Source of the DNA: Maribacter sp. MMG018
Lineage (GTDB): Bacteria; Bacteroidota; Bacteroidia; Flavobacteriales; Flavobacteriaceae
Length of the DNA: 64,000 nt
Assembly: GCF_018100785.1 (NCBI RefSeq)
Contig: NZ_JAGJEC010000006.1
Location: 1 to 64,000, forward strand
Direction of reading: 5' to 3'
The position numbers were made by a program, and so were the translations under genes. Below, one piece after another: positions 8,561 through 16,785 of this stretch; position 1 is the first letter of the stretch; each line of letters begins with the position of its first letter. The notes under the pieces were generated by a model. The model did not search any database. It was not told where the DNA came from and saw only the letters and a list, made by a program, of their open reading frames with translations.

Positions 8561-9829
8561 ATGGAATTTAAAAACACATTGGAATTTGCACGGTCGTTAG
8601 ATGAAAAAGATGCGTTACGTGCATATAGGGACGAATTTATTTTTCCGAAGGTAAAAGGTAAACAAGTAATTTATTTTACGGGCAACTCGTTAGGGCTACA
8701 GCCAAAAAGAACCAAGGCGTTTGTTGATGAGATAATGAAAGACTGGGCAGATTTGGCGGTCGAAGGCCATTTCTATGCCGATAAACCTTGGTGGGATTAT
8801 CATGAGCGCTTGGCCGCACCTTTGGCCAAGGTAGTAGGGGCCAAGACAAAAGAGGTTTCGGTGATGAATACCCTTACCGTAAACCTTCATTTGCTGATGG
8901 TTTCTTTTTATAGGCCTACAGAAAAACGTTATAAGATTCTTTGTGAGGAAAAAGCTTTTCCGAGTGATCAATATATGCTTCAAAGTCAGGCGCGTTTTCA
9001 TGGTTACGATCCCGATGATGCTATTGTAGAGGTTAAAAAAAGGGAAGGGGAACACTTTTGGCGAACCGAAGATATTCTAGAAAAGATAACGGAGGTAGGA
9101 GATGAGTTGGCGCTTGTGCTAATTGGTGGAGTAAATTACTACAATGGGCAAGTGATGGATATGGAGGCCATTACCAAGGCTGGCAAGGCGGTAGGTGCCT
9201 TTGTTGGTTGGGATTTGGCCCATGGGGCAGGGAATGTGGAATTGAAACTGCATGATTGGAATGCCGATTTTGCCGCTTGGTGTAGTTATAAGTATATGAA
9301 CAGTGGCCCGGGGAACGCTTCGGGTATTTATGTTCATGAACAGTATTTGAACAAAAAGGATATACCTAGGTTCGAAGGTTGGTGGGGCACCAAAAAGTCT
9401 GAGCGCTTTTTGATGAAACCCGATTTTGAACCTATGGAAAATGCCGATGCATGGCAGGTTAGCAATGCACCGGTATTGACAATGGCGCCCTACTTGGCCT
9501 CGTTAGAACTCTTTGAGGAAGTGGGAATGGAGGCCCTTATAGAAAAAAGAGATAAAATAGTAGCCTATTTAGAGTTTATACTAAAAGAGATAGACGCTCA
9601 GGTAGCAAGTAGTTTTGAAATAATTACACCAAAAGATAGAGGGTGTCAGTTATCCGTTTTTTTACATGGTGAAGGCAAAGAGCTTTTTAACTATTTAATG
9701 GAGAACGGTGTAATTACAGATTGGCGAGAGCCCAATGTGATCAGGTTGGCACCGGCACCTTTCTATTGTTCGTACGAAGATATGTTCAGGTTTGGTGAAA
9801 TCTTGAAAAAGGGCATATTGGCCAAATAA
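8561..9829 (+). CDS. kynU: Kynureninase
   Basis: PLP-dependent hydrolysis of kynurenine or 3-hydroxykynurenine to (3-hydroxy)anthranilate plus alanine. The PLP lysine is K244 in CSYKYMNSGPG, a strongly conserved kynureninase signature, with WDLAHGAGN (cofactor-binding Asp) upstream and FEGWWGTK downstream. The length is about 422 residues, as for the family. An in-frame ATG at 8534 would add nine residues. I prefer 8561 because MEFKNTLEFA matches where family members begin, but 8534 is possible. Together with kmo at 14472 it gives two of the kynurenine-pathway enzymes. The tryptophan dioxygenase and 3-hydroxyanthranilate dioxygenase are not in the window. Confidence 0.95.
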   Translation: MEFKNTLEFARSLDEKDALRAYRDEFIFPKVKGKQVIYFTGNSLGLQPKRTKAFVDEIMKDWADLAVEGHFYADKPWWDYHERLAAPLAKVVGAKTKEVSVMNTLTVNLHLLMVSFYRPTEKRYKILCEEKAFPSDQYMLQSQARFHGYDPDDAIVEVKKREGEHFWRTEDILEKITEVGDELALVLIGGVNYYNGQVMDMEAITKAGKAVGAFVGWDLAHGAGNVELKLHDWNADFAAWCSYKYMNSGPGNASGIYVHEQYLNKKDIPRFEGWWGTKKSERFLMKPDFEPMENADAWQVSNAPVLTMAPYLASLELFEEVGMEALIEKRDKIVAYLEFILKEIDAQVASSFEIITPKDRGCQLSVFLHGEGKELFNYLMENGVITDWREPNVIRLAPAPFYCSYEDMFRFGEILKKGILAK

Positions 9830-9833
9830 CACA

Positions 9834-9847
9834 TTTGTTCGAACAAA
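9834..9847. promoter_or_regulatory. Perfect palindrome TTTGTTCGAACAAA, candidate operator
   Basis: A 14-base perfect palindrome in the 25-base gap between kynU and the MFS gene, ending 7 bases before the MFS ATG. The position suits a repressor site or translational control of the transporter. It lacks a loop and a T-run, so it is not a terminator. Confidence 0.35.
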
Positions 9848-9854
9848 CTAAAAA

Positions 9855-11003
9855 ATGAAATCACTAAGACTGATCTTAGGCAATGCCAGGTATTTTGGTC
9901 CCTCGTGGGTTTTTGCGAGCATCAATATACTTTTTGGTACTTGGGCCATTTATATACCTACGGTAAAGGAAAACCTAGCTATAGACAAGTCTCAATTAGG
10001 GGTTGCCATCTTTTGTTTGTCTTTAGGTGTTTTCATTGTTTTTCCGTTTGCATCCTCCATTATCAATAAGGTAGGTGTTGGTAAATCTACTTGGTACGGT
10101 GTAATACTTAGTTGTATAACGGCTATGTTACCACTTTTAAGTCCAACGTTTTATACGTTAATGGCAAGTTTGTTCCTGTTTGGGGCATCCAATGGTTTTA
10201 CCGATATATCTATGAACACCTTGGTTACCGAATTGGAAAAAAAAGACGGAGCCAAGTTTATGTCGGCCTCCCATGGTTTTTTTAGTTTAGGTGGAGTGCT
10301 TGCGGGGTTGGGGAGTTTTCTAATTGGCCCGTTGGGCAATCCGGTCTTACATATGGGTATTGCCGTTTTATTGGTGTTAACGGTTAATTTAATGTTCTAT
10401 AGGCAATACGTAGGTGAAGAGGCCGTAGCAATAGAAAAGGAAGTCTTTAGCTTAAAACATTTTAAACCCTTGCTCTTATTGGGTCTCATTTCTTTTATAG
10501 CCATGGGAAGTGAAGGGGCCATAGTAGATTGGAGCGGACTTTATTTAAAGGAAATAAGTTTAGCCCCCGAAGCCCTATGGGGAGCCGGATTTTTAGGGTT
10601 TCAGATCACAATGACGGTTGGGCGTTTTTTAGGCGATGGTATCAGCGCCCGTTTAGGGTCCGTAAAAATGGTAGCTCTCGGAACCTTGTTGAGCATTTTT
10701 GGGTATGTGTTGGTATTGACGACCGTTACTTATTATACAATAGTGGGCTTTGCCCTATGCGGGCTCGGTTTTTCGGTTATAATCCCCGAACTTTTTAGAA
10801 TTGGGGGTAACGTAAAAGGGGTAGCCTCTTCGCAAGGGGTTTCCTTTATTGCAGGTGCCGGTTATTCCGGATTTCTTTGTGCTCCGCCTATCTTAGGTTT
10901 TTTGGCCGATAACTATTCGCTAAAAACCAGTTTTATGGTATTGTTTTGTGTAGCACTGATTATACTGGGCGCCTTGGTGCTTTTAAAGCGAAGAAGGGCC
11001 TAG
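9855..11003 (+). CDS. MFS transporter (YbjJ/fucose-permease-like)
   Basis: A 382-residue membrane protein with about twelve hydrophobic segments in two halves and the MFS pattern of small loops (e.g. SSIINKVGVGKSTWYGV, and GRFLGDGISARLGSVKMV for the second-half motif A). The features SASHGFFSLGGVL and FRIGGNVKGVASSQGVSF are those I associate with YbjJ/FucP-like permeases. It lies 25 bases after kynU on the same strand, so export or uptake of a kynurenine-pathway compound is a reasonable guess but not shown by sequence. A palindrome sits just ahead of its start. Confidence 0.85.
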   Translation: MKSLRLILGNARYFGPSWVFASINILFGTWAIYIPTVKENLAIDKSQLGVAIFCLSLGVFIVFPFASSIINKVGVGKSTWYGVILSCITAMLPLLSPTFYTLMASLFLFGASNGFTDISMNTLVTELEKKDGAKFMSASHGFFSLGGVLAGLGSFLIGPLGNPVLHMGIAVLLVLTVNLMFYRQYVGEEAVAIEKEVFSLKHFKPLLLLGLISFIAMGSEGAIVDWSGLYLKEISLAPEALWGAGFLGFQITMTVGRFLGDGISARLGSVKMVALGTLLSIFGYVLVLTTVTYYTIVGFALCGLGFSVIIPELFRIGGNVKGVASSQGVSFIAGAGYSGFLCAPPILGFLADNYSLKTSFMVLFCVALIILGALVLLKRRRA

Positions 11004-11066
11004 GCATTTGCATAAAGAAACTCCTGTATAAATTTTCAATTGTTCAAATAAAAAGGTCGGTATGGG

Positions 11067-11741
11067 TTACTGTACCTCGACCCCTGTAAAATATAACTGA
11101 AAATTACCATCGGCCATTTTGTGCATGGTTGCCAGATCAAGATCGCCAATGGTTTTATAATCTTCCCAACTGGTTATCATATTGGGTTCTGGCTGGTTTC
11201 CTTTTCTAAAGGCCCATTCTTGTATGCGGTAGTCGTTACCAAAATAAAAATCATAGGCATCACCGGGTGTGTAGCCTCCTTCGTTACCATAGACAATGGT
11301 CAGTTTTTGCATGTTTTTTTTGCTTAACGGAGCTTCGGCGGACTTGGTATGTTCATGGGTAAAACTCTGTTGGTCCCAAACCAATTGGTAGGGGGCCAAT
11401 AACCAATACTTATCGTTAATGAAGCCCGCGTCGGTTTTTGCAATAGTACTGTCAATGGCTTTTCGGTTATAGGAAACAGTATCTTCATGGGTCATAAACA
11501 CAACATCGTTTGCTTTTGGTTTCCATAGCCATGTGCGCTCAAAATGGGAAGAATCCCGATCTACGTTAAAAGTGAACTTGATACTTTCAACATTTTTCCA
11601 GTGTTCATAACCGTTGGCATAGGCTATTTTCTCTAGGATGTTCAATTTTTTTTCAACCGTTTTTTTATCTTGCTTTTTTTCCGTTTTACAAGCAGTTATC
11701 ATGAATAAACTGCAAAGAAAATATAAGGTGTAATGTTTCAT
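11067..11741 (-). CDS. DUF6503-like lipoprotein
   Basis: A 224-residue protein with a lipoprotein signal (hydrophobic 3-16, lipobox-like ITAC at about residue 18). The mature part begins with a Lys-rich linker (KTEKKQDKKTVEKK), then an ILEKIAYANGYEHWKNV..IKFTFNV pattern, recalled from the DUF6503 family of Bacteroidota outer-membrane-associated proteins, whose fold may resemble LolA/LppX-like beta sheets (inference). Its product is probably in the outer membrane or periplasm. It is convergent with the MFS gene and divergent from the sigma-factor gene, with a 78-base shared upstream region. Confidence 0.75.
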   Translation of the reverse strand: MKHYTLYFLCSLFMITACKTEKKQDKKTVEKKLNILEKIAYANGYEHWKNVESIKFTFNVDRDSSHFERTWLWKPKANDVVFMTHEDTVSYNRKAIDSTIAKTDAGFINDKYWLLAPYQLVWDQQSFTHEHTKSAEAPLSKKNMQKLTIVYGNEGGYTPGDAYDFYFGNDYRIQEWAFRKGNQPEPNMITSWEDYKTIGDLDLATMHKMADGNFQLYFTGVEVQ

Positions 11742-11819
11742 TGTTGATGTAAATTTTGCTTAAAGGTATTAATTAATGATTCTTATAACTATTTTTATCC
11801 CTCCATTAAACGCTTTAAG

Positions 11820-12449
11820 GTGACCTTTCTACGCAAATTGTGTCTAATCATCATAAGGAACCAATTTAATTCTAAATTGGGACATGATGATCCCTACAAG
11901 GATATTACAGATGAAGATCTGGTAAAGGATATTGTTGAAAAAAGGGACACAATGCTGTTCGGAGTGCTGTATGATCGTTACAGCAAATTGGTATATAACA
12001 AGTGTTATGGTTTCGCCAAATCACAAAAGGAAGCCGAAGATCTTACACAAGATGTGTTTTTGATGCTTTTTGTGAAACTGGGGTCTTTTAAGGGAAAGTC
12101 CAAATTTTCCACATGGTTGTATTCTTTCACATATAATTTTTGTGTTAATTATGTGAACAGGGACAAGGGTAGGAAAATTGGGGACAAATCGAACTCTATA
12201 GACGATACCGAGCTCGAACTTTCGATGGAAGTAACCGACGAAAGTTTATTGGAGTTACAGGTGTCGAAACTTAAGCAGGCGTTAGAAATGATACCGCCAG
12301 AAGATAAGTCTATCCTGCTTTTGAAGTATCAAGATGGTGTTTCTATCAAAGAACTGGAAACACTTTTGGAGCTAGGGCCTTCTGCGATAAAGATGAGATT
12401 AAAACGCGCAAAGGCAAGAGTAATAGAAACCTATAAAACATTACCTTAA
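11820..12449 (+). CDS. ECF-type RNA polymerase sigma factor (GTG start)
   Basis: About 209 residues. Region 2 covers about 45-115 (LFGVLYDRYSKLVYNKCYGF..EAEDLTQDVFLMLF, then FSTWLYSFTYNFCVNYVNRDK), and region 4 is at about 155-205 (ALEMIPPEDKSILLLKYQDGVSIKELETLL..SAIKMRLKRAK, a helix-turn-helix). I see no in-frame ATG upstream of region 2, so the start must be GTG (11820) or a nearby TTG. The stop overlaps the next start by one base (TAATG). There is no transmembrane anti-sigma gene beside it. The next two genes encode a 64-residue protein and an MscS channel, suggesting envelope or osmotic stress control (inference). Confidence 0.85.
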   Translation: MTFLRKLCLIIIRNQFNSKLGHDDPYKDITDEDLVKDIVEKRDTMLFGVLYDRYSKLVYNKCYGFAKSQKEAEDLTQDVFLMLFVKLGSFKGKSKFSTWLYSFTYNFCVNYVNRDKGRKIGDKSNSIDDTELELSMEVTDESLLELQVSKLKQALEMIPPEDKSILLLKYQDGVSIKELETLLELGPSAIKMRLKRAKARVIETYKTLP

Positions 12450-12643
12450 TGCAGGAACAAAACCAAAATCCGTTTAAGGCAATTCAGGGAGATTTAAAAG
12501 ATGTGCCCCCCGAGCTACGAAAAAAGGTAATGTCCGATATTGCCTTGGCGAAGCTTATTATGGAAATGGCCACTTTGTTTACCAGTAACTATGCATCCTT
12601 GATAGAAGGTTTGTTAAAAACGGGAAAATCAAAAAAGAATTAA
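12449..12643 (+). CDS. Small 64-residue protein coupled to the sigma factor
   Basis: The start ATG overlaps the sigma-factor stop (TAATG), which implies translational coupling. The protein has no signal peptide or membrane helix and no cysteines. It is predicted to be mostly helical: an N-terminal QNPFKAIQGDLKDVPPELRKKV segment, then a more hydrophobic helix (ALAKLIMEMATLFTSNY), then a Lys-rich end. I do not recognise the family. A role as a small soluble modulator of the sigma factor is possible but unproven. It is followed by mscS 23 bases on. Confidence 0.7.
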   Translation: MQEQNQNPFKAIQGDLKDVPPELRKKVMSDIALAKLIMEMATLFTSNYASLIEGLLKTGKSKKN

Positions 12644-12666
12644 ACTAGAAAAGAAATTATAATATT

Positions 12667-13494
12667 ATGGATACAGTAGAAAAATGGAAAAACCTTGTTT
12701 TTGATACTTTAGGGTCTATTTTAAAGGATATTGCCGCAGCTTTACCAGGTATTTTTGGTGCTTTTGTGGTGATTCTTTTTGGGTGGATCACCATTAAGGT
12801 CGTGTCTTATATCCTAAAGAAAGTAATGCGTATCGTTAAGGTAGATGAGCTATCCAAGAAAATTGATGATGCAAAGCTTTTTGGGGACTCCAATTTTAAA
12901 ATCGATATATCTAAAATAATCTTAAGTTTTGTAAAAGGAATCTTGTGGTTGGTTTTTATTATAGTAGCTGCCGATGTGATGAATCTAAAGATCATATCGA
13001 ACGAAATAGCCAACCTATTAAGATACATACCCAAATTACTTACGGCCCTTATTATTTTTATGGTTGGACTGTACCTGGCGAAAACAGTTAAAAAAACGAT
13101 CATTACCGTTTTTGACTCTATGGATATTAGAGGAGGTAAGGCGTTGGGAAATGTGCTATTTTACCTAATAGTAATCTTTGTAGGTATTACCTCTCTCAAT
13201 CAGGCGGGCATCAATACCGAAATTATTACCAGTAATTTTACCATTATATTAGGTTCTTTCTTATTGGCCTTTGCCTTGGCATTGGGTCTGGGATCAAGAG
13301 AAATTGTGGGAGACTTGCTAAGAACCTTCTATTCTAGAAAAATATATGAAGTAGGTGATAAGATAAAAGTTAAGGATATGGAAGGTACCATAGAAGCTAT
13401 CGATAATATTTCTGTAGTATTGAAAACCAAAAAAGGAAAAGTTGTGCTACCTATCAAAAAAATGGTAAACAACACCGTAGAAGTAGATGTTTAA
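12667..13494 (+). CDS. MscS-type small-conductance mechanosensitive channel
   Basis: A 275-residue membrane protein. Hydrophobic helices lie at about 20-45, 95-115, 120-140 and 155-180. The pore-lining TM3 plus start of the cytosolic beta domain is recognisable as LLAFALALGLGSREIVGDLLRTFYSRKIYEVGDKI, with the Gly/Ala packing pattern of MscS TM3. The beta domain ends KGKVVLPIKKMVNN, where the family usually has V..IPN. It is a short version lacking the large C-terminal vestibule domain. It would release solutes on hypo-osmotic shock. It lies in the same direction as the ECF sigma factor, 23 bases after the 64-residue gene, so it is probably co-transcribed. Confidence 0.87.
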   Translation: MDTVEKWKNLVFDTLGSILKDIAAALPGIFGAFVVILFGWITIKVVSYILKKVMRIVKVDELSKKIDDAKLFGDSNFKIDISKIILSFVKGILWLVFIIVAADVMNLKIISNEIANLLRYIPKLLTALIIFMVGLYLAKTVKKTIITVFDSMDIRGGKALGNVLFYLIVIFVGITSLNQAGINTEIITSNFTIILGSFLLAFALALGLGSREIVGDLLRTFYSRKIYEVGDKIKVKDMEGTIEAIDNISVVLKTKKGKVVLPIKKMVNNTVEVDV

Positions 13495-13536
13495 GGAAGA
13501 TTAAAACCATAGCTTTTAAACATTGTGATGTGGCTA

Positions 13537-13565
13537 TTGCTTTAACAATTAATTCCTTAATTTTG
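13537..13565 (+). promoter_or_regulatory. Promoter of the clpP paralogue
   Basis: TTG at 13537-13539, an 18-base spacer and TAATTTTG at 13558-13565 match the Bacteroidota sigma-A consensus. The ATG is 21 bases downstream of the -7 box. Confidence 0.6.
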
Positions 13566-13586
13566 ATTTTGATAAAAAATTAAAAT

Positions 13587-14135
13587 ATGAGCTCAAAAAA
13601 AGGAAAAATACAAGAGGCTATCGATGAAAAAATGCTGGAGGAAAGAAAGGTCTTTCTATGGGGTCAGGTAGATGATGATTCTGCTAAGCATGTGATAGAT
13701 AGGTTGTTGTATTTAGATATGCAAAATAATAAGGAAATTCAACTTTATATAAACAGTCCTGGTGGTTATGTGACTTCCGGTTTTGCCATGTACGATACCA
13801 TTAAGTCTTTAAAAAGTCCCGTTTCTACCATTTGTACCGGACTAGCGGCCTCTATGGGTTCTATTTTGTTGTCGGTAGGAAAAAAAGGCAGACGTTTTAT
13901 ACAACCACACGCCCAAGTTATGATCCACCAACCAAGTGGTGGGGCTAGGGGGCAGGCTTCCAATATAGAGATCCAAGCAAGGGAAATCATAAAGACCAAA
14001 GAGTTGAGTGCCCAAATTTTAGCCGATAATTGTGGACAGAAATTTGAAAAAGTACTTAAGGACTTTGATAGGGATTATTGGATGAATGCCGAAGAATCTG
14101 TAGAATACGGTATTGTTGACGGTATTTTAGAATAA
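13587..14135 (+). CDS. clpP: ClpP-family serine protease subunit (paralogue)
   Basis: A 182-residue ClpP-fold protease subunit with an intact catalytic triad: S89 in GLAASMGS, H114 in MIHQPSGG and D163 in DRDYW. The family repeat YINSPGG lies at 55-60. The N-terminal stretch is KGKIQEAIDEKMLEERKVFLWGQV, without an obvious propeptide. It stands alone with its own promoter and terminator. There is no tig or clpX neighbour, unlike the main clpP-clpX locus, so it is likely a second ClpP. It could pair with a AAA+ unfoldase encoded elsewhere. Confidence 0.9.
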   Translation: MSSKKGKIQEAIDEKMLEERKVFLWGQVDDDSAKHVIDRLLYLDMQNNKEIQLYINSPGGYVTSGFAMYDTIKSLKSPVSTICTGLAASMGSILLSVGKKGRRFIQPHAQVMIHQPSGGARGQASNIEIQAREIIKTKELSAQILADNCGQKFEKVLKDFDRDYWMNAEESVEYGIVDGILE

Positions 14136-14157
14136 CCTTATGATACGTTAGTATACT

Positions 14158-14191
14158 AAAAGACCTTCTTGAAGCTTCAAGAAGGTCTTTT
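14158..14191. terminator. Perfectly palindromic terminator after clpP
   Basis: Two 17-base arms (14158-14174 and 14175-14191, centre AGCT) pair perfectly, starting AAAAGACC and ending GGTCTTTT. It works equally well in both directions on paper. It follows the clpP stop by 22 bases. Confidence 0.85.
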
Positions 14192-14471
14192 ATATATATA
14201 GGCGCTCTCGCGGAATAGTCTTTAATTATATACGTAGAAAAACAGGTTGATGGTTTACGGTAAGGTTGAAAATTTATGTTAAAACAGGGTGGATCTTAAA
14301 TTGATTAAATTTGTAATTTGAATATACTACAGAGTGTGTATAGTCTAACCATATTGAAGAATACTTTTTATTTCTAAATAAAGGGAAGAAGGCCTAATTA
14401 TTTACTGCTATATTGTAATGGGCGAGATTCTAAGTTTACTATTGCATTCAGAGGTACACATTAAATAAAAT
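14192..14471. other. Intergenic region upstream of kmo
   Basis: About 280 bases with no ORF or RNA gene that I can support. A TAAATTTG sequence at 14306-14313 fits the -7 consensus, but I find no TTTG at the right distance, so the kmo promoter is not settled. Confidence 0.35.
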
Positions 14472-15827
14472 ATGACCCAGGCAAAAAAAAATATAGCCGT
14501 AATCGGCTCAGGTCTTGTGGGATCTTTATTGGCCATATATCTTAAAAGATATGGACATGAAATAACCGTTTTCGACAGGCGTCCAGATATCCGTAATGTA
14601 GAGTTCTCCGGCAGGTCTATAAATCTGGCAATGAGTAATAGAGGGTGGAAGGCCTTGCGTAAGGTGGATATAGAGGAGGAAATAAGAAAAATCGGTATAC
14701 CGTTAGATAAACGGTGCATGCATGTAATCGGAAAACCGGAATATCATCAGAAATATGGTAAAGAAGGGGAAGCTATATGGTCTATTTCTAGAGGTGTTCT
14801 CAATAAAAAGATGATAGACCTTGCAGAAGAGGCCGGAGTGCATTTTAGATTTGAGGAAAAGGTATGGGATGTAGACCTGCCAAATGCCAAGGTGTTTACA
14901 GGTGAGTCTGAAAAAGGGGAGTGGACAGAGTATGACTTTGATCTGGTTTTTGGGTGCGATGGTGCTTTTTCTAGGGTACGCCATAAAATGCAAAGACGCA
15001 GTAGGTTCAATTATTCTCAAGATTTTATAGATGTTGGTTATAAAGAACTTACCATACCCCCAAATGCGGATGGTACGCATAAACTAGATAAAAATTCTTT
15101 TCATATATGGCCTAGGGGTAAGTTTATGTTCATTGCCATGCCTAACCTAGATGGTAGTTTTACATGTACATTGTTTATGCCTTTTGAAGGTGATGTTTCT
15201 TTTGAGAGCATAAAAACAAAAAGTGACGCCGAACATTTTTTTAATACTTATTTTCCCAATGTACAAAATGATATTGAGAATTTGATCCACGATTTTTTTA
15301 AAAACCCTACAAGTGCAATGGTTACAATGAAATGTTATCCATGGACCTATTGGGATAAGGTGGCCTTGGTAGGTGATTCCGCCCATGCCATAGTCCCTTT
15401 TTATGGGCAGGGCATGAACGCAGGTTTCGAGGATATCTATGAGCTTGATCAGATCATAAATGAACATGGAGACGATTGGGAGACGATTTTTAAGGTTTAT
15501 CAAAAAGAAAGGAAACCAAATGCTGATGCAATAGCAGAATTGAGTTACCGTAATTTTATTGAAATGAGCAGTAAAACGGCGGATCTTAAATTTTTGCTTC
15601 AGAAGAAGATAGAGGGTAGATTTTTTGCCAAATATCCAGACAAATGGATACCCGTATACAGCAGGGTAACCTTTTCAGAAAGACCTTATGCCGAAGCATT
15701 GGCGTATGGCGATTTTCAAGAAAGCATTATGAAGGAAATAATGGCAAGGCCCAATATAGAACAAGAATGGGACAGTGAAACGGTAGAAAAGGCCATGTTA
15801 GAGTTGTTGGACGAGAAGGCGCTCTAA
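14472..15827 (+). CDS. kmo: Kynurenine 3-monooxygenase
   Basis: A 451-residue FAD-dependent aromatic hydroxylase converting kynurenine to 3-hydroxykynurenine. The N-terminal dinucleotide-binding motif is GSGLVGS (residues 12-18), followed by VFDRRPDIR, where an acidic residue binds the ADP ribose. The family DG motif appears as FGCDGAFSRVR (about 159-169), and the second FAD motif VALVGDSAHAIVPFYGQGMNAGFED (about 299-323, quoted in part) carries GD and the KMO-typical FYGQGMNAG. It works upstream of kynU, 5 kb away on the same strand, but not in the same operon. Confidence 0.95.
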   Translation: MTQAKKNIAVIGSGLVGSLLAIYLKRYGHEITVFDRRPDIRNVEFSGRSINLAMSNRGWKALRKVDIEEEIRKIGIPLDKRCMHVIGKPEYHQKYGKEGEAIWSISRGVLNKKMIDLAEEAGVHFRFEEKVWDVDLPNAKVFTGESEKGEWTEYDFDLVFGCDGAFSRVRHKMQRRSRFNYSQDFIDVGYKELTIPPNADGTHKLDKNSFHIWPRGKFMFIAMPNLDGSFTCTLFMPFEGDVSFESIKTKSDAEHFFNTYFPNVQNDIENLIHDFFKNPTSAMVTMKCYPWTYWDKVALVGDSAHAIVPFYGQGMNAGFEDIYELDQIINEHGDDWETIFKVYQKERKPNADAIAELSYRNFIEMSSKTADLKFLLQKKIEGRFFAKYPDKWIPVYSRVTFSERPYAEALAYGDFQESIMKEIMARPNIEQEWDSETVEKAMLELLDEKAL

Positions 15828-15952
15828 GGTAGGTTTTTGGTCTTTGTGCTCTCTAACCGGTACCGTAGTGGCCTATGAGGCCTGCTGAGGTTGTTTTATG
15901 ACTGATTTTTTTGCGTGTGCCAACTTGTAGAGAAGCAAAAGGAATAGAAAAC

Positions 15953-15985
15953 AAAAAGGCCAAACTTATAAAGTTTGGCCTTTTT
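15953..15985. terminator. Bidirectional terminator between kmo and the COG1579-type gene
   Basis: Arms 15953-15967 (AAAAAGGCCAAACTT) and 15971-15985 pair perfectly over 15 bases around loop ATA, with A-runs and T-runs on both sides. It serves both convergent genes. Confidence 0.88.
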
Positions 15986-16003
15986 TGTATGCTGATAATT
16001 CGC

Positions 16004-16783
16004 TTATAGTTTAGCGAAGAATTTTTCCATTTTTTCTTGTTCTTCATCGGCTAATGCAGGATCAACAAGAATTCTACCACTGTGTTCATCAGTGATTATT
16101 TTTTTTCTAGATGCAATTTCGACCTGTACTTGAGGAGGAATGGTAAAGAAAGAACCACCGGAAGCACCTCTTTCGATAGGTACAACAGCCAGTCCGTTTT
16201 TAACGTTGTTTCTTATACGGGCATATGCTTTTACAAGTCTTTCCTCTATTTTATCTTGAAACTTGATAGATTCTTCTAAAAGGGCTTTTTCTTCTTTTTC
16301 TGTTTCGGCCAAAATAGCGTTCAATTCACCTTTTTTATGTTTAAGGTGGGCTTCTCTTTCTGCCAAGCGCTCTTTTGTTTCAGAAATAACCTCTTTTTTC
16401 TGTTCTATTTGAGCTTTAAATTCTTTAATGTTCTTTTCGGCCAATTGTATTTCCAATTCTTGGAACTCCAATTCTTTACTGATAGAGTTGAATTCTCTAC
16501 TGTTACGAACATTCTTTTGTTGTTCGGTATATTTTTTGATCAGTGTTTTTGCTTCTTCGATGAGGTTTTTCTTGGCGCCTATCTCAAAGTTAATCGTTTC
16601 CAAATCGGTTTTCAACTTATCCATCCTAGTCTTAAGGCCTAGCACTTCATCCTCTAGATCTTCTACTTCTAAAGGTAATTCTCCACGTACATTTCTTATT
16701 TCATCTACCCTAGAATCAATTAATTGCAAATCATACAATGCCCTTAACTTTGCTTCAACAGATGAATCTTCTTTTTTTGCCAT
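16004..16783 (-). CDS. COG1579-type coiled-coil protein with a cysteine-free 'zinc ribbon'
   Basis: A 259-residue protein. Residues about 10-175 are a long, charged coiled coil (Glu/Lys/Leu rich). The C-terminal part keeps the backbone of the family's zinc ribbon (GGSFFTIPPQVQVEIASRK ... GRILVDP), but at the positions where COG1579 proteins have CxxC pairs I read SGGS and DEHS. All four metal ligands are therefore gone and zinc binding is unlikely. The family is of unclear function, with links to nucleic-acid handling suggested in annotation only. It starts three bases after the nif3 stop, in the same operon. Confidence 0.87.
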   Translation of the reverse strand: MAKKEDSSVEAKLRALYDLQLIDSRVDEIRNVRGELPLEVEDLEDEVLGLKTRMDKLKTDLETINFEIGAKKNLIEEAKTLIKKYTEQQKNVRNSREFNSISKELEFQELEIQLAEKNIKEFKAQIEQKKEVISETKERLAEREAHLKHKKGELNAILAETEKEEKALLEESIKFQDKIEERLVKAYARIRNNVKNGLAVVPIERGASGGSFFTIPPQVQVEIASRKKIITDEHSGRILVDPALADEEQEKMEKFFAKL

Positions 16784-16785
16784 AT

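Noticed and set aside
11757-11820. ATG start for the sigma factor at 11820
   Set aside because: The ATG triplets near 11884-11889 are out of frame and the next in-frame ATG falls inside region 2, so a GTG/TTG start is needed.
14306-14313. TAAATTTG as the kmo promoter
   Set aside because: It fits the -7 box, but no TTTG sits at 17-23 bases upstream, and the implied leader would be about 150 bases; left as an unsettled candidate only.
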